Shown here piece by piece: positions 19,077 through 28,229 of a stretch of 38,554 nt of DNA (the stretch's first letter is position 1; every line of letters begins with the position of its first letter). The notes beneath the pieces were generated by a model, which did not search any database, had not been told where the DNA came from, and saw only the letters and a list, made by a program, of their open reading frames with translations. The translations under genes were made by a program, and so were the position numbers. The DNA is taken from contig JABGUL010000031.1 of the NCBI GenBank assembly GCA_018646605.1, forward strand, positions 1 to 38,554. The letters are read 5' to 3'. This stretch comes from Flavobacteriaceae bacterium. Its GTDB lineage: Bacteria; Bacteroidota; Bacteroidia; Flavobacteriales; Flavobacteriaceae.

Positions 19077-19745
19077 ATGGAACATCTAAAAATAAATATC
19101 GCTGTTGATCCTACCCTTTTTATAAAAGACCCTGAGTCTAGTGAATTAGGAAAAAAAATTGTAGGTGAAGGAATTGAGATGATCAATTCGATTGGTTATG
19201 AGTCTTTTACCTTCAAAAAATTAGGGGAGGTGATTGGTTCAAATGAGAGTTCTATTTATCGCTATTTTGAAAGCAAGCATGCCTTGTTGGTGTATCTTGT
19301 GAATTGGTATTGGAGTTGGATTGAATATAAGCTCGTCTTCAACACAACTAATTTGAATAATCCAGAGGAAAAACTTGATAAAGCTATTCAATTATTGGTT
19401 GAGGATATTAAAGAAGATAATTCGTTTTCCTACATCAATGAAATACTTTTAAATAAAATAATAATTTCTGAAGGGTCAAAAGCATATTATACAAAAGAGA
19501 TTGACATAGAAAACAAAAAGGGGTATTATACAACCTACAAACGTTTAGTTCAACGCATCAGTGATTTTGTCTTGGCCATTGAACCAAAATATCCCTATCC
19601 CCACATGTTAATTTCTACTATGATTGAGGGAGCGCATTTCCAGCGTTACTTTTCAAAACATTTACCCTCATTGACCGATACGGAAAGAGGTAAAGATACG
19701 ATTGTCAATTTTTATACTGAATTAATTCACAAGGCCATACGATGA
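19077..19745 (+). CDS. TetR/AcrR-family transcriptional regulator
   Basis: A 222-residue regulator from the ATG at 19077. The N-terminal helix-turn-helix is at about 24-70: KKIVGEGIEMINSIGYESFTF, then KKLGEVIGSNESSIYRYFESK with the Y-R-Y-F recognition-helix end typical of TetR proteins. The C-terminal 150 residues are helical, aromatic-rich and would bind an unknown ligand. Its stop overlaps the next start (ATGA), making it the first gene of the operon carrying the SulP transporter and carbonic anhydrase, which it probably controls. The 15-bp palindrome just upstream is a candidate operator. Confidence 0.85.
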   Translation: MEHLKINIAVDPTLFIKDPESSELGKKIVGEGIEMINSIGYESFTFKKLGEVIGSNESSIYRYFESKHALLVYLVNWYWSWIEYKLVFNTTNLNNPEEKLDKAIQLLVEDIKEDNSFSYINEILLNKIIISEGSKAYYTKEIDIENKKGYYTTYKRLVQRISDFVLAIEPKYPYPHMLISTMIEGAHFQRYFSKHLPSLTDTERGKDTIVNFYTELIHKAIR

Positions 19746-20074
19746 GTTCATATACCTCTTTCACTTTTTTGGTGCGCTTTTTTTTATTGGCAGGTGTCTT
19801 TATGAATTCACTATGCATCCCAATATACCAAAGTATTCACTTTATCAATGACAATACGTTTGAGATAGTAGAGAATAATTGGATGGAAAATCAGGAGGAA
19901 GAAGATGAAGATAAGCGAGAAAAAAAGGAAAACAAAAAGATAGAGTATCAAATAACCCTTCAAAACAAGAATTATTTTTCAGGAAATTCAAACTCTTTGT
20001 TTGACGTTGCGACAAGAATAAATTATCAATTCCAACTTGAAATTCCATTTCCGCCTCCAGATACTAGAGTTTAA
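19742..20074 (+). CDS. Small exported acidic protein of unknown function
   Basis: A 110-residue protein starting in an ATGA overlap with the regulator. An N-terminal hydrophobic segment (about 8-27, LVRFFLLAGVFMNSLCIPIY) is a signal peptide or anchor. It is followed by a strongly charged stretch (about 48-68, QEEEDEDKREKKENKK) and a C-terminus rich in aromatic and Pro residues (YQFQLEIPFPPPDTRV). No family recognised. The overlap and the SulP/carbonic anhydrase genes downstream suggest a role tied to that transport operon, perhaps an accessory or periplasmic partner; this is a guess from context only. Confidence 0.65.
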   Translation: MSSYTSFTFLVRFFLLAGVFMNSLCIPIYQSIHFINDNTFEIVENNWMENQEEEDEDKREKKENKKIEYQITLQNKNYFSGNSNSLFDVATRINYQFQLEIPFPPPDTRV

Positions 20075-20195
20075 ACGAAGTATCCGACCCTTTAGGACTT
20101 GGATTTCATACTTACACAAAGTTTTCAAAATATTTAATAATTAAAATTAAACTATTAAAGCGTATGCTTTGATGGTAACTTAAATCAATATATAA

Positions 20196-21791
20196 ATGAA
20201 TAGTTCAAATTTTTTAAAAAATTTAAAAGCCGATTTACCGGCAAGTATTGTTGTCTTTTTCGTTGCCCTACCTCTTTGTTTGGGGATTGCCTTAGCAAGT
20301 GGAGCTCCCTTATTTTCTGGCCTAATAGCAGGAATAGTAGGAGGCATTATTGTGGGTGCTTTGAGTGGCTCTCAAATTGGTGTAAGTGGTCCCGCAGCTG
20401 GATTGGCTGCAATTGTCCTTACGGCTATTGGAGCGCTAGGAGGGTATCAAAATTTTCTTCTTGCCGTGGTTTTGGGAGGAGTAATTCAAGTGTTGTTTGG
20501 ATTCCTTAAAGCAGGAATTATCGGGTATTATTTTCCATCTTCTGTTATTAAAGGTATGTTAACTGGTATAGGAATTATTATTATCTTAAAACAGATTCCC
20601 CATTTTTTTGGGTACGATTCCAATCCTGAAGGTGATTTTTCTTTTTCACAAGTGAATGGAGAAAATACATTTTCAGAAATTTTTAATGCGATTAACTTCA
20701 TCAGTCCGGGAGCTTCTCTAATAGCGGTCATAGGCTTAATTATTCTCTTGCTTTGGAAAACGGTACTTTCTAAAAAGGGAAAGTTTTTTACTTTAATTCA
20801 AGGACCTCTGGTCGCTGTGGTTGCAGGGATTGTTTATTTTATTTTTACAGAGGGAAATTCCTTTTGGGGAATCTCTAAAGATCATCTTGTCAGTGTGCCT
20901 GTTCCTGAAAATATGAGTTCATTTTTAGGGCAATTTATGTTGCCAAATTTTGGAGCGATTACCAATCCTCAAATTTGGGTGACTGCATTTACAATTGCTT
21001 TAGTTGCTAGTTTGGAAACGTTACTTTGTGTAGAAGCTACGGACAAACTAGATCCTGAGAAAAGAGTAACACCCACTAATCGAGAGTTATTAGCCCAAGG
21101 AGCAGGGAATATCATTTCTGGGATGATAGGAGGACTTCCTGTAACGCAAGTAATTGTAAGAAGTTCCGCAAATATACAATCGGGGGGAAAAACTAAATTG
21201 GCAGCCATTGTTCATGGTTTTTTATTGCTGATTTCGATTCTTTTAATCCCCACACTTCTAAATAAAATCCCTTTGTCTGTATTAGCTTCTATCCTTTTAC
21301 TTGTTGGGTATAATTTGGCAAAGCCCAAGCTGTTTTTTACAATGTATAAACTTGGTTGGAAACAGTTTGCCCCCTTTGCAGTCACCGTAATTGGAATTGT
21401 TTTTACAGATTTATTAATTGGCATTGCGTTAGGTCTTGCGGTAGGTGTTGTTGTTATCCTAATTAAGAGTTTTCAAAATTCTCATTTTTTACATATTGAA
21501 GATGTTAGCAATGGAAAACATAAAATTAAGATGACTTTAGCTGAGGAAGTAACCTTTTTTAATAAAGGAGCTATTTTAAAAGAATTAGACGGTCTTCCTA
21601 GAGACACATATTTAGAATTAGATGTTCGCAGTACGCGATATTTAGATCATGATATAATAGAAATACTTGAAGATTTTTCAGAAAAAGCAAGAAACAGAAA
21701 TATAGACATTAAAGTTATATCGGAATACCAAACTGTTGAAAATCCAGAGAGTTTTATTCAGTTTTTTAGATTAAGAAAGAAAACAGCTTAG
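20196..21791 (+). CDS. SulP-family inorganic anion transporter (bicarbonate/sulfate type)
   Basis: A 531-residue SLC26/SulP transporter. LKADLPASIVVFFVALPLCLGIALASGAPLFSGLIAG is the diagnostic TM1-TM2 region, with many more helices to about residue 420 (GSQIGVSGPAAGLAAIV in TM3). A short C-terminal STAS-like domain follows (about 440-525, LELDVRSTRYLDHDIIEILEDF). Members import bicarbonate, sulfate or related anions with Na+ or H+. The beta-carbonic anhydrase two genes downstream favours bicarbonate. The 121 bp after the preceding gene may hold an internal promoter, but no clear one was found. Confidence 0.9.
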   Translation: MNSSNFLKNLKADLPASIVVFFVALPLCLGIALASGAPLFSGLIAGIVGGIIVGALSGSQIGVSGPAAGLAAIVLTAIGALGGYQNFLLAVVLGGVIQVLFGFLKAGIIGYYFPSSVIKGMLTGIGIIIILKQIPHFFGYDSNPEGDFSFSQVNGENTFSEIFNAINFISPGASLIAVIGLIILLLWKTVLSKKGKFFTLIQGPLVAVVAGIVYFIFTEGNSFWGISKDHLVSVPVPENMSSFLGQFMLPNFGAITNPQIWVTAFTIALVASLETLLCVEATDKLDPEKRVTPTNRELLAQGAGNIISGMIGGLPVTQVIVRSSANIQSGGKTKLAAIVHGFLLLISILLIPTLLNKIPLSVLASILLLVGYNLAKPKLFFTMYKLGWKQFAPFAVTVIGIVFTDLLIGIALGLAVGVVVILIKSFQNSHFLHIEDVSNGKHKIKMTLAEEVTFFNKGAILKELDGLPRDTYLELDVRSTRYLDHDIIEILEDFSEKARNRNIDIKVISEYQTVENPESFIQFFRLRKKTA

Positions 21792-21800
21792 TACACTTAA

Positions 21801-22580
21801 ATGAATGATATATATAAGCCTGATTATAGATTATTGGTAGTTTTTGATCAAAGCAAAGAGTCATTTCTGGCTTTGCAAAATGCAATTGAATTAGCAAAGA
21901 CAATCAATGGTGCTATTGACATCTTATGCATAAGTAAATGGTCAAAGGTTATTAAAACAGAAAATCAAGTTGCGCTGTTAAGGAATCTTGAAGAGAACCA
22001 ACAAAGGGTAAAACTAAAAACGCAGAAACTTATAGATAGTATCACTGAAATTGAAAATTTAGCTCTTATATACTCCTATACTCATGGAAATGTTATTGAA
22101 GAAACGCAAAAACATATAGCAATAACAAGTCCAGATATTGTTGTAATCGGGAGGCAAAAGAAGAAATTCTCAAGTTACTTTGATACTCGAAATATTGATC
22201 AACTTAGGAAGGGCTATAATGGATTCCTTTTGCTTGCAGGCGAAAAAAATAAAAAAGCAAAGGATCAATCAATGCGATTAGGTTTTCTTGATGAGAAAGA
22301 GGTAAGCCGTGCTTCAGAATTAATTCAAACACTGATCAGAAAGGCCATGCCTACGTTAAATGTTTTTACCATATCTAATAAGCAAAAAAAAGTTGTTGAA
22401 ACAAAAGAAAAAATGGTGTTCTATGAATTTGATAAAAATGATATTGTAGACTCAACAATTTCGAATTATATTCAGAAGAACAAAATTGATCTGATGTGTG
22501 TAAAATGGAACGACCCAGATCAATCTCTAACAAAAAAAATAATTATAAAAACGGAAATCCCTATATTATTAACCAATTAA
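21801..22580 (+). CDS. Universal stress protein (Usp)-like protein
   Basis: A 259-residue cytoplasmic protein 9 bp after the SulP gene. The first half has the Usp alpha/beta fold pattern: RLLVVFDQSKESFLALQNAIELAK, AIDILCISKW, then SPDIVVIGRQKK at about residues 110-122. The classical ATP-binding G-x2-G-x9-G(S/T) motif is degraded (GRQKKKFSSYFDTRN). The second half (about 150-259) resembles a diverged second Usp module ending DLMCVKWNDPDQSL...IPILLTN. It is likely a regulator or binding partner of the transporter or carbonic anhydrase; this is contextual inference. Confidence 0.75.
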   Translation: MNDIYKPDYRLLVVFDQSKESFLALQNAIELAKTINGAIDILCISKWSKVIKTENQVALLRNLEENQQRVKLKTQKLIDSITEIENLALIYSYTHGNVIEETQKHIAITSPDIVVIGRQKKKFSSYFDTRNIDQLRKGYNGFLLLAGEKNKKAKDQSMRLGFLDEKEVSRASELIQTLIRKAMPTLNVFTISNKQKKVVETKEKMVFYEFDKNDIVDSTISNYIQKNKIDLMCVKWNDPDQSLTKKIIIKTEIPILLTN

Positions 22581-22591
22581 AATTTAAAATT

Positions 22592-23221
22592 ATGAAAGCA
22601 CAAACTAAAGAAATGCAATCTCAAATGACTCCTAATTCTTCTTTGCAAGAACTGAAAAACGGAAACCTACGTTTTACTGGAAAAAGTGCCCTCAACCGTG
22701 ATTTGATACAACAAGTAAATGAAACAAGTACAGGGCAGTTTCCCTATGCGACAGTCCTTAGTTGTATTGATTCAAGAGTTTCGTCTGAATTAATTTTTGA
22801 TCAAGGAATTGGGGATATTTTCAGTGTTAGAATTGCAGGAAATTTTGTAAACGAAGATATTCTTGGGAGTATGGAGTTTGCTTGTAAATTGGCAGGGACT
22901 AAGTTGGTAGTTGTCCTGGGACATACAGCTTGTGGTGCTGTAAAAGGAGCTTGTGATCATGCACGTCTTGGAAATTTAACTGCTCTAATTAATAAAATTG
23001 AACCTGCAGTAGCTGCAGTTTCTGAACCACAAGATGAGACGTTAAGAAATTCAAGTAATATAGATTTTGTTAATGAGGTAGCTGCTAAAAATGTACAAAT
23101 GACCATTGATAATATACGTTCAAATAGTCAAGTTTTAGCTGAAATGGAACAACAAGGAGAGATTAAAATAGTAGGAGGGATGTATGACATCAAGACTGGA
23201 GGTGTTACGTTCTATGAGTAA
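22592..23221 (+). CDS. Beta-class carbonic anhydrase
   Basis: A 209-residue enzyme interconverting CO2 and bicarbonate. Zn ligands and catalytic pair are visible: C58-x-D60-x-R62 (SCIDSR), H111 and C114 (GHTACGAVKGAC). Start chosen at 22592 (MKAQTKEMQ), preceded by an A-rich leader; an upstream in-frame ATG at 22496 would add 32 unrelated residues overlapping the previous gene. No convincing signal peptide, so cytoplasmic action is likely. Together with the SulP transporter it would trap inorganic carbon for anaplerotic carboxylation or pH balance, as proposed for marine flavobacteria. Confidence 0.93.
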   Translation: MKAQTKEMQSQMTPNSSLQELKNGNLRFTGKSALNRDLIQQVNETSTGQFPYATVLSCIDSRVSSELIFDQGIGDIFSVRIAGNFVNEDILGSMEFACKLAGTKLVVVLGHTACGAVKGACDHARLGNLTALINKIEPAVAAVSEPQDETLRNSSNIDFVNEVAAKNVQMTIDNIRSNSQVLAEMEQQGEIKIVGGMYDIKTGGVTFYE

Positions 23222-23344
23222 TTAATTTAAAAGCTGAGTAGGATGAATCATATGCTGTTGATAAACGATGAAATATATAATATTGGACATTAATTGTACC
23301 TTTACTTAGATCTGTTATAATTTATAAAACAAACACCTTTCACC

Positions 23345-25453
23345 ATGAATCATAAGCTATTTTTAATTCTATTCACACTTTTTTTTACTATTCAATTTTC
23401 CTCAGCTCAATATGAAGGCTATACTTCATCTAGATGGGAGAATCAACAAAAAGTAGAAGAACAGTTTTTTGAGTTACAAGATCGCACTACATTTAAAAAT
23501 CATCTTAAGCAGTTAACATTGAGGCCGCATGTAGTTGGAAGCGAAGCTAATACTGTGGCTAGGAAGTATATTGTTTCTGTAATGCAAAATGCTGGGCTTA
23601 AGGTCAAGGAGTATCCTTATGATGTTTACCTTCCTAAAGAACCAGGAACTTCGCTAATTGAGATCGTTACCCCTACCCGAAAAGTACTCAACCAAAAGGA
23701 GGACATACTTGAGGGAGATCCCTTTTCGAAAGATTTATCGTTATGGAAAGGATGGAATGCATTTTCTGGAAGTGGAGATGTTACGGCAGAAATTGTATAT
23801 GCTAATTATGGTAGAAAAGAAGACTTTGAAGAACTTAAGGCACTTGGAGTAGATGTTAAAGGGAAAATTGTGCTGGCTCGTTACGGTGGAAACTTTAGAG
23901 GCTTTAAAGCAAAATTTGCTGAGTCCAACGGAGCTGCAGGACTTATTATTTATACTGATCCCAAAGATAGTGGCTTTACTAAAGGCCTTGTTTATCCTGA
24001 AGGACCTTATTATAATGAAAGTACCATTCAAAGAGGTTCTTTACTTACTACAGATTTTACAGGAGATCCATTAACACCTTTTGAACCAGCTTTGCCGTTG
24101 AGCGGTAAACAAAAAGTAAAACGCCTAACGCCTGCAGAAGCTCAATTTCATACTATACCGGTAACACCTATAGCTTATGGTGAGGCAGAAAAAATATTGG
24201 GACAGATGAAAGGAAAGCCCGTTCCACAAAGATGGCAAGGGGGTCTTCCCTTTACCTATCGATTGGAAGGAGGAGAACAATTAACAGTAAGATTGAAGGT
24301 GAATCAGAAAATTGATTTTGTGAGAGCTACGAATGTGGTGGGAATGATTAAAGGTAGTGAGGCACCAGATGAGTGGATTATTTTGGGGAGTCATTATGAC
24401 GCTTGGGGCTTTGGGGCTACAGATCCAAATAGCGGGACTGCCATGTTACTTAGTTTAAGTGAGACGCTAGGCAAACTTGCAAAGAGTGGCATACCCCCTA
24501 AAAGATCTATTTTAATTGCGCATTGGGATGCTGAAGAACATGGAGTAATTGGTTCCAGCGAATGGGTTGAACAAATGCGAGATGAATTAAATGCTAAAGG
24601 GATTGCCTATATGAATTTTGACGGAGGGGTTTCAGGAAAAAATTTTGGAGCTTCTGCTGCCCCCACTTTAAAAAATACAGTTATTGAAGCTTCTAAAAAA
24701 GTGAAGTATCCCTATACGGATCAAACTTTGTTTGAATTTTGGAAAAAAGACAATCCTATAGAGCCAAAAATAGGGAACTTAGGAGGGGGTTCAGATCATA
24801 TTGCTTTTTACATGCATGTAGGTGTTCCCTCAATGAGTGGTGGTGCCGGTGGAAACAACCTTTACCATTCTAATTACGATAGCTTCCAATTTTATGAGCA
24901 GTTTGTAGATCCAGAATTTCAAATGGGTCCCATGGTAGAACAAATGGCAGGACTTATGGCACTTAGATTGGCAAATGGAGACTTAATCTCGTATAATTTA
25001 AATAAATATCCAGCTGATTTGAAGATGCATTTTGATGCTGCTACTGCTAAAATCAAAAAATACGACAAGCAATTTGAAGGTTTTCAAAAAGTTACTAAGG
25101 CAATTGAAACACTTCAAAAAACAAGTGAAAAACTTACCCTTGAAATAGAAATGTTTTTGAATCAGAAGGCATTACCTAAAAAGAAAATATCCAATCTAAA
25201 TCAGCAACTAATAGGATTAGAGAAAAGTTTTATTTCAGAAAAGGGTATGTATTTTGGATCTTGGTATAAATCGCTTTATGCCTCTTCAGACCCATTTAGT
25301 GGCTATGCAGCATGGATTTTACCTGGTCTTGAATATGAAATTGCCCTAAAGTCATCTGAAAGGTTAGAAGAGTGGGAGCAACGGTACGTAAACGCTATTC
25401 GTTCTTTAAATGACAAAATGTTAAGAATGAATGCAACGGTGACAGGAGAATAA
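23345..25453 (+). CDS. M28-family metallopeptidase (glutamate carboxypeptidase II / PSMA-like)
   Basis: A 702-residue exported peptidase with a signal peptide (about 1-21, ending FSSAQ). Domain order follows GCPII: a PA (protease-associated) insert at about 120-290 (KGKIVLARYGGNFRGFKAKFAESNGAAGLIIYTDP), the M28 zinc domain at about 325-540, and a helical TFR-dimerisation-like tail (560-702). Cocatalytic zinc ligands are H350 (GSHYDAWG), D360 (ATDPNSGT), E398 with the catalytic E397 (HWDAEEHG), an Asp in NFDGG and H508 (NNLYHSNYD). It should trim C-terminal acidic residues from peptides in the periplasm. Single gene with a 30-bp convergent gap to the next. Confidence 0.92.
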   Translation: MNHKLFLILFTLFFTIQFSSAQYEGYTSSRWENQQKVEEQFFELQDRTTFKNHLKQLTLRPHVVGSEANTVARKYIVSVMQNAGLKVKEYPYDVYLPKEPGTSLIEIVTPTRKVLNQKEDILEGDPFSKDLSLWKGWNAFSGSGDVTAEIVYANYGRKEDFEELKALGVDVKGKIVLARYGGNFRGFKAKFAESNGAAGLIIYTDPKDSGFTKGLVYPEGPYYNESTIQRGSLLTTDFTGDPLTPFEPALPLSGKQKVKRLTPAEAQFHTIPVTPIAYGEAEKILGQMKGKPVPQRWQGGLPFTYRLEGGEQLTVRLKVNQKIDFVRATNVVGMIKGSEAPDEWIILGSHYDAWGFGATDPNSGTAMLLSLSETLGKLAKSGIPPKRSILIAHWDAEEHGVIGSSEWVEQMRDELNAKGIAYMNFDGGVSGKNFGASAAPTLKNTVIEASKKVKYPYTDQTLFEFWKKDNPIEPKIGNLGGGSDHIAFYMHVGVPSMSGGAGGNNLYHSNYDSFQFYEQFVDPEFQMGPMVEQMAGLMALRLANGDLISYNLNKYPADLKMHFDAATAKIKKYDKQFEGFQKVTKAIETLQKTSEKLTLEIEMFLNQKALPKKKISNLNQQLIGLEKSFISEKGMYFGSWYKSLYASSDPFSGYAAWILPGLEYEIALKSSERLEEWEQRYVNAIRSLNDKMLRMNATVTGE

Positions 25454-25482
25454 TTTTAGACTACGATGTAGATTATATAATA

Positions 25483-28191
25483 TTATAACCTGTAGACAAC
25501 TCTAAAAGTAACAAAACGAGGTTGAATAAAAGTTTCCGAACTAAACACCGCTAAATTATTTGCATTATTTCTGACTTGAGAATCAATATTTAGAATGTTT
25601 GAGGCTTTCATTTCGTATTCCCACTTAGCATCTTTATCTTTTCTATATGAAAGTGTTGCATCCCAATTTTGAAATGATTGAGGGTCCCCTCCATCTTGGT
25701 TTTGAGTGGTATAACTGTAGTTTGTTTTGAATGTAAATTTGTTGACAACAAAGGCATCAAATTCTACAGAGGGTGCTTTTGTAATAAAGGTAGTTTCTCT
25801 ACTTCCTTGATTGTTATTTACAATACTGTAACGATATGTTAAACTAATATTTGGAGCGACCCTAAAATTAGTCCTAATACCCGGGGTATAGGTTTGGGTA
25901 AATCCTTCATTCAACGACTGCTGGCCTTGAATAAATTGATTGATTATACTGTAATTAAAACGAGTGTTAAAACTGGTTCTAACTTTTCCAAAAGTGCGTT
26001 GAATTCTTCCAAAAACATTAAAGTTCTCATCAGCAAAATTCGAATTAAAGAAAGTGCTGGTTCGAACTACACTTTCAAAATTGGTAAGACTTCGAATTTG
26101 ATCAATGTTTTTTGAATAGGCTGCTCTGGCAAAAACATTAGTATAGTTAAATAGATTGAAGCTGCTGTAAAGCAAACTAATATTGTGGGACAAAGCATTT
26201 TGAAGATCAGGCGCCCCATATTGAATGCTATTATAACTATTGAGTAATAGACCTCTTGCTAATCGGGTAACGTCTGTAAATTGATTACGCATGTTGTAAT
26301 TCAAGGTTAAAGATTCTCCTTTTTTAAGCTGAATACGTGTTTCAAAATCTGGGAGAAGTTTAATAAATTTATCTTCTACTTTTTCTCCAAATTGGATGTT
26401 TCTATTACCATACGCATGAACTGAAAATCCTGGAGTAACTGTAAATTTCCCTTTTCGAAAACGATAATGAACTCCCAAATAAACATCACTAAAATTATAT
26501 TCTGTATCGTTTGTTGCCAACCCATCATTGAAAGTAGGTGTAGGATCAAAGCGTATCCCTCCGTTTAAGAACTGAAAAATATTGGAATTAAATTGTTGAT
26601 GGCTTTGAATGGTTCCTAAAGTAAAATTGATGTTGCTTTTAGGATTGATGATATAGTAGTAATCCAATTTGGCATCCAGTTGGTTGGAATTAATTTGTTG
26701 TTCTTGACCAAGATTAAAACTAGACAAGTAAGTGTTGAGTCCAATTGCTTCTGCAGTTACATCAAAAGGGTTATTATCTTCGGAATCATTATCGAGTTCA
26801 ACATTGTAAAAAGGGTTTTCATTTTTTAACACATGTTGCGCTTCAAAAGCAAAAATATTATTCTCATCAAGGGTATAGTAATAACTAAAATTTTGATTGA
26901 TGTTATAGGGGGTTATTTCCTCTACTTGATTGGTGCTCCCAAGAACAGATGAAAAGTTAATTTGTTTCTGTGAATCGTTGGAAACACGAGTGAGAATATC
27001 GTAATCAAATTGATTACTAAAATTAGGTTTGTAGGAAGCACTTAGTTTTAATAAGCCTTGATTGGAAAGCTCGGTATTGGATTGTTCCGTACGTTCATTT
27101 GGAATTCCCAAATTGGGATTGGTATACTGTGCAAAACTGATTTCGTTAGATAAAATCTGACTGCTATTGAAGATTAGAAACCCACTCAAATCCAGAGATT
27201 TCTTTGGTGAATAACTAAAGTTTGCTGAAGCTAACTGATTTTCAATTTTAAGGGCATTCCGTTGTGTAGTTAAAAAATTCAAGCTATTATCTCCCAAATT
27301 AATACTTGTTCCACTTCGGGAGCTGGGTCGCGTAAATCCTCCACCAAACCCTCTTATATCTCTTCTTGTAAGGGCTAGCTCACCAATATTATTTACATCA
27401 CTAATGAAGTTGATACTGTACTTTGGATTGTAATAGAATAACTTGGGCTGAAGTAAATATAATTTATCAACTGGAGAGTCACCCGCCCCAACTGTTACAT
27501 CGCCAAACCAAAAGCTTTCTTTTCCAGATTTCAACTTTATGTTGATGGCAAAATTATCTTGATTGTTACGAACACCACTGAGTTGTCCTACTTCAGCATA
27601 GTTTCTTAAAACCTGTATTTTATCAACAGCGTTAGAAGGGATATTTTTAGTTCCAACTTTTGTATCCCCGTCAAAAAAATCCTTTCCGTTGACCATTAAT
27701 TTATTGACAACTTTTCCCTCAACTTCAATTTGACCATTTTCATTTATTTCTACTCCCGGGAGCTTGTCTATAATATCCTCTAATTTCCTTTCGGTTCCAT
27801 TTTTAAAAGAATCTGCATTATAAATTAGTGTGTCGCCCCTTACCACCACAGGCATTTTTACAATAACTTCATCTAGAGCAATATCTGAACGTAAATTATA
27901 ATCTTTAAGAATGCTGATTTCTTTGGTGCTAATGCTATCATCAATAGTTCTCAGTCCAATGTAGCTAACCTGTATTTTGTATTTGGTGTTTTTGTTGAGG
28001 TTGAGCTTATATTTTCCATTCACATCTGTTAAAACATAAGATTCTAAGTCTTTTGTTTTTTGGTTTATAGCAACCAAGCTAGCTGATTCCAAGGGACCTT
28101 GTAAGCTATCGGTAACAGTACCTTCGAGTTTAATTTGTCCGAATGAAATAAAGCACCAGGCAAATGTGAAAAGGATATATACTTTTTTCAT
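25483..28191 (-). CDS. TonB-dependent-receptor-like outer-membrane barrel with carboxypeptidase-regulatory-like domain
   Basis: A 902-residue outer-membrane protein: signal peptide (about 1-18), a carboxypeptidase-regulatory-like Ig fold (about 21-100, LEGTVTDSLQGPLESASLVAIN...), a plug-like segment (about 108-215, EVIVKMPVVVRGDTLIYNAD, LEDIIDKLPGVEINENGQI) and a long beta-barrel ending in an aromatic strand (PRFVTFRVVYRL). This is the family often found beside GLPGLI proteins, as here (38 bp downstream of one). No SusD partner is nearby, so a glycan-import role is unlikely. A metal or peptide role is possible but not shown. Confidence 0.85.
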   Translation of the reverse strand: MKKVYILFTFAWCFISFGQIKLEGTVTDSLQGPLESASLVAINQKTKDLESYVLTDVNGKYKLNLNKNTKYKIQVSYIGLRTIDDSISTKEISILKDYNLRSDIALDEVIVKMPVVVRGDTLIYNADSFKNGTERKLEDIIDKLPGVEINENGQIEVEGKVVNKLMVNGKDFFDGDTKVGTKNIPSNAVDKIQVLRNYAEVGQLSGVRNNQDNFAINIKLKSGKESFWFGDVTVGAGDSPVDKLYLLQPKLFYYNPKYSINFISDVNNIGELALTRRDIRGFGGGFTRPSSRSGTSINLGDNSLNFLTTQRNALKIENQLASANFSYSPKKSLDLSGFLIFNSSQILSNEISFAQYTNPNLGIPNERTEQSNTELSNQGLLKLSASYKPNFSNQFDYDILTRVSNDSQKQINFSSVLGSTNQVEEITPYNINQNFSYYYTLDENNIFAFEAQHVLKNENPFYNVELDNDSEDNNPFDVTAEAIGLNTYLSSFNLGQEQQINSNQLDAKLDYYYIINPKSNINFTLGTIQSHQQFNSNIFQFLNGGIRFDPTPTFNDGLATNDTEYNFSDVYLGVHYRFRKGKFTVTPGFSVHAYGNRNIQFGEKVEDKFIKLLPDFETRIQLKKGESLTLNYNMRNQFTDVTRLARGLLLNSYNSIQYGAPDLQNALSHNISLLYSSFNLFNYTNVFARAAYSKNIDQIRSLTNFESVVRTSTFFNSNFADENFNVFGRIQRTFGKVRTSFNTRFNYSIINQFIQGQQSLNEGFTQTYTPGIRTNFRVAPNISLTYRYSIVNNNQGSRETTFITKAPSVEFDAFVVNKFTFKTNYSYTTQNQDGGDPQSFQNWDATLSYRKDKDAKWEYEMKASNILNIDSQVRNNANNLAVFSSETFIQPRFVTFRVVYRL

Positions 28192-28229
28192 TAAAGAGTT
28201 TTAACTTATTGGTTTTAAATAAAGTGAGA

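Noticed and set aside
22496-22591. Upstream start of the carbonic anhydrase
   Set aside because: The extra 32 residues overlap the Usp-like gene, and a good ATG with an A-rich leader is at 22592.
25455-25490. Palindrome TATAATATTATA and CTAC/GTAG hairpin between convergent genes
   Set aside because: Short and AT-only; no T tract or stable stem, so not called a bidirectional terminator.
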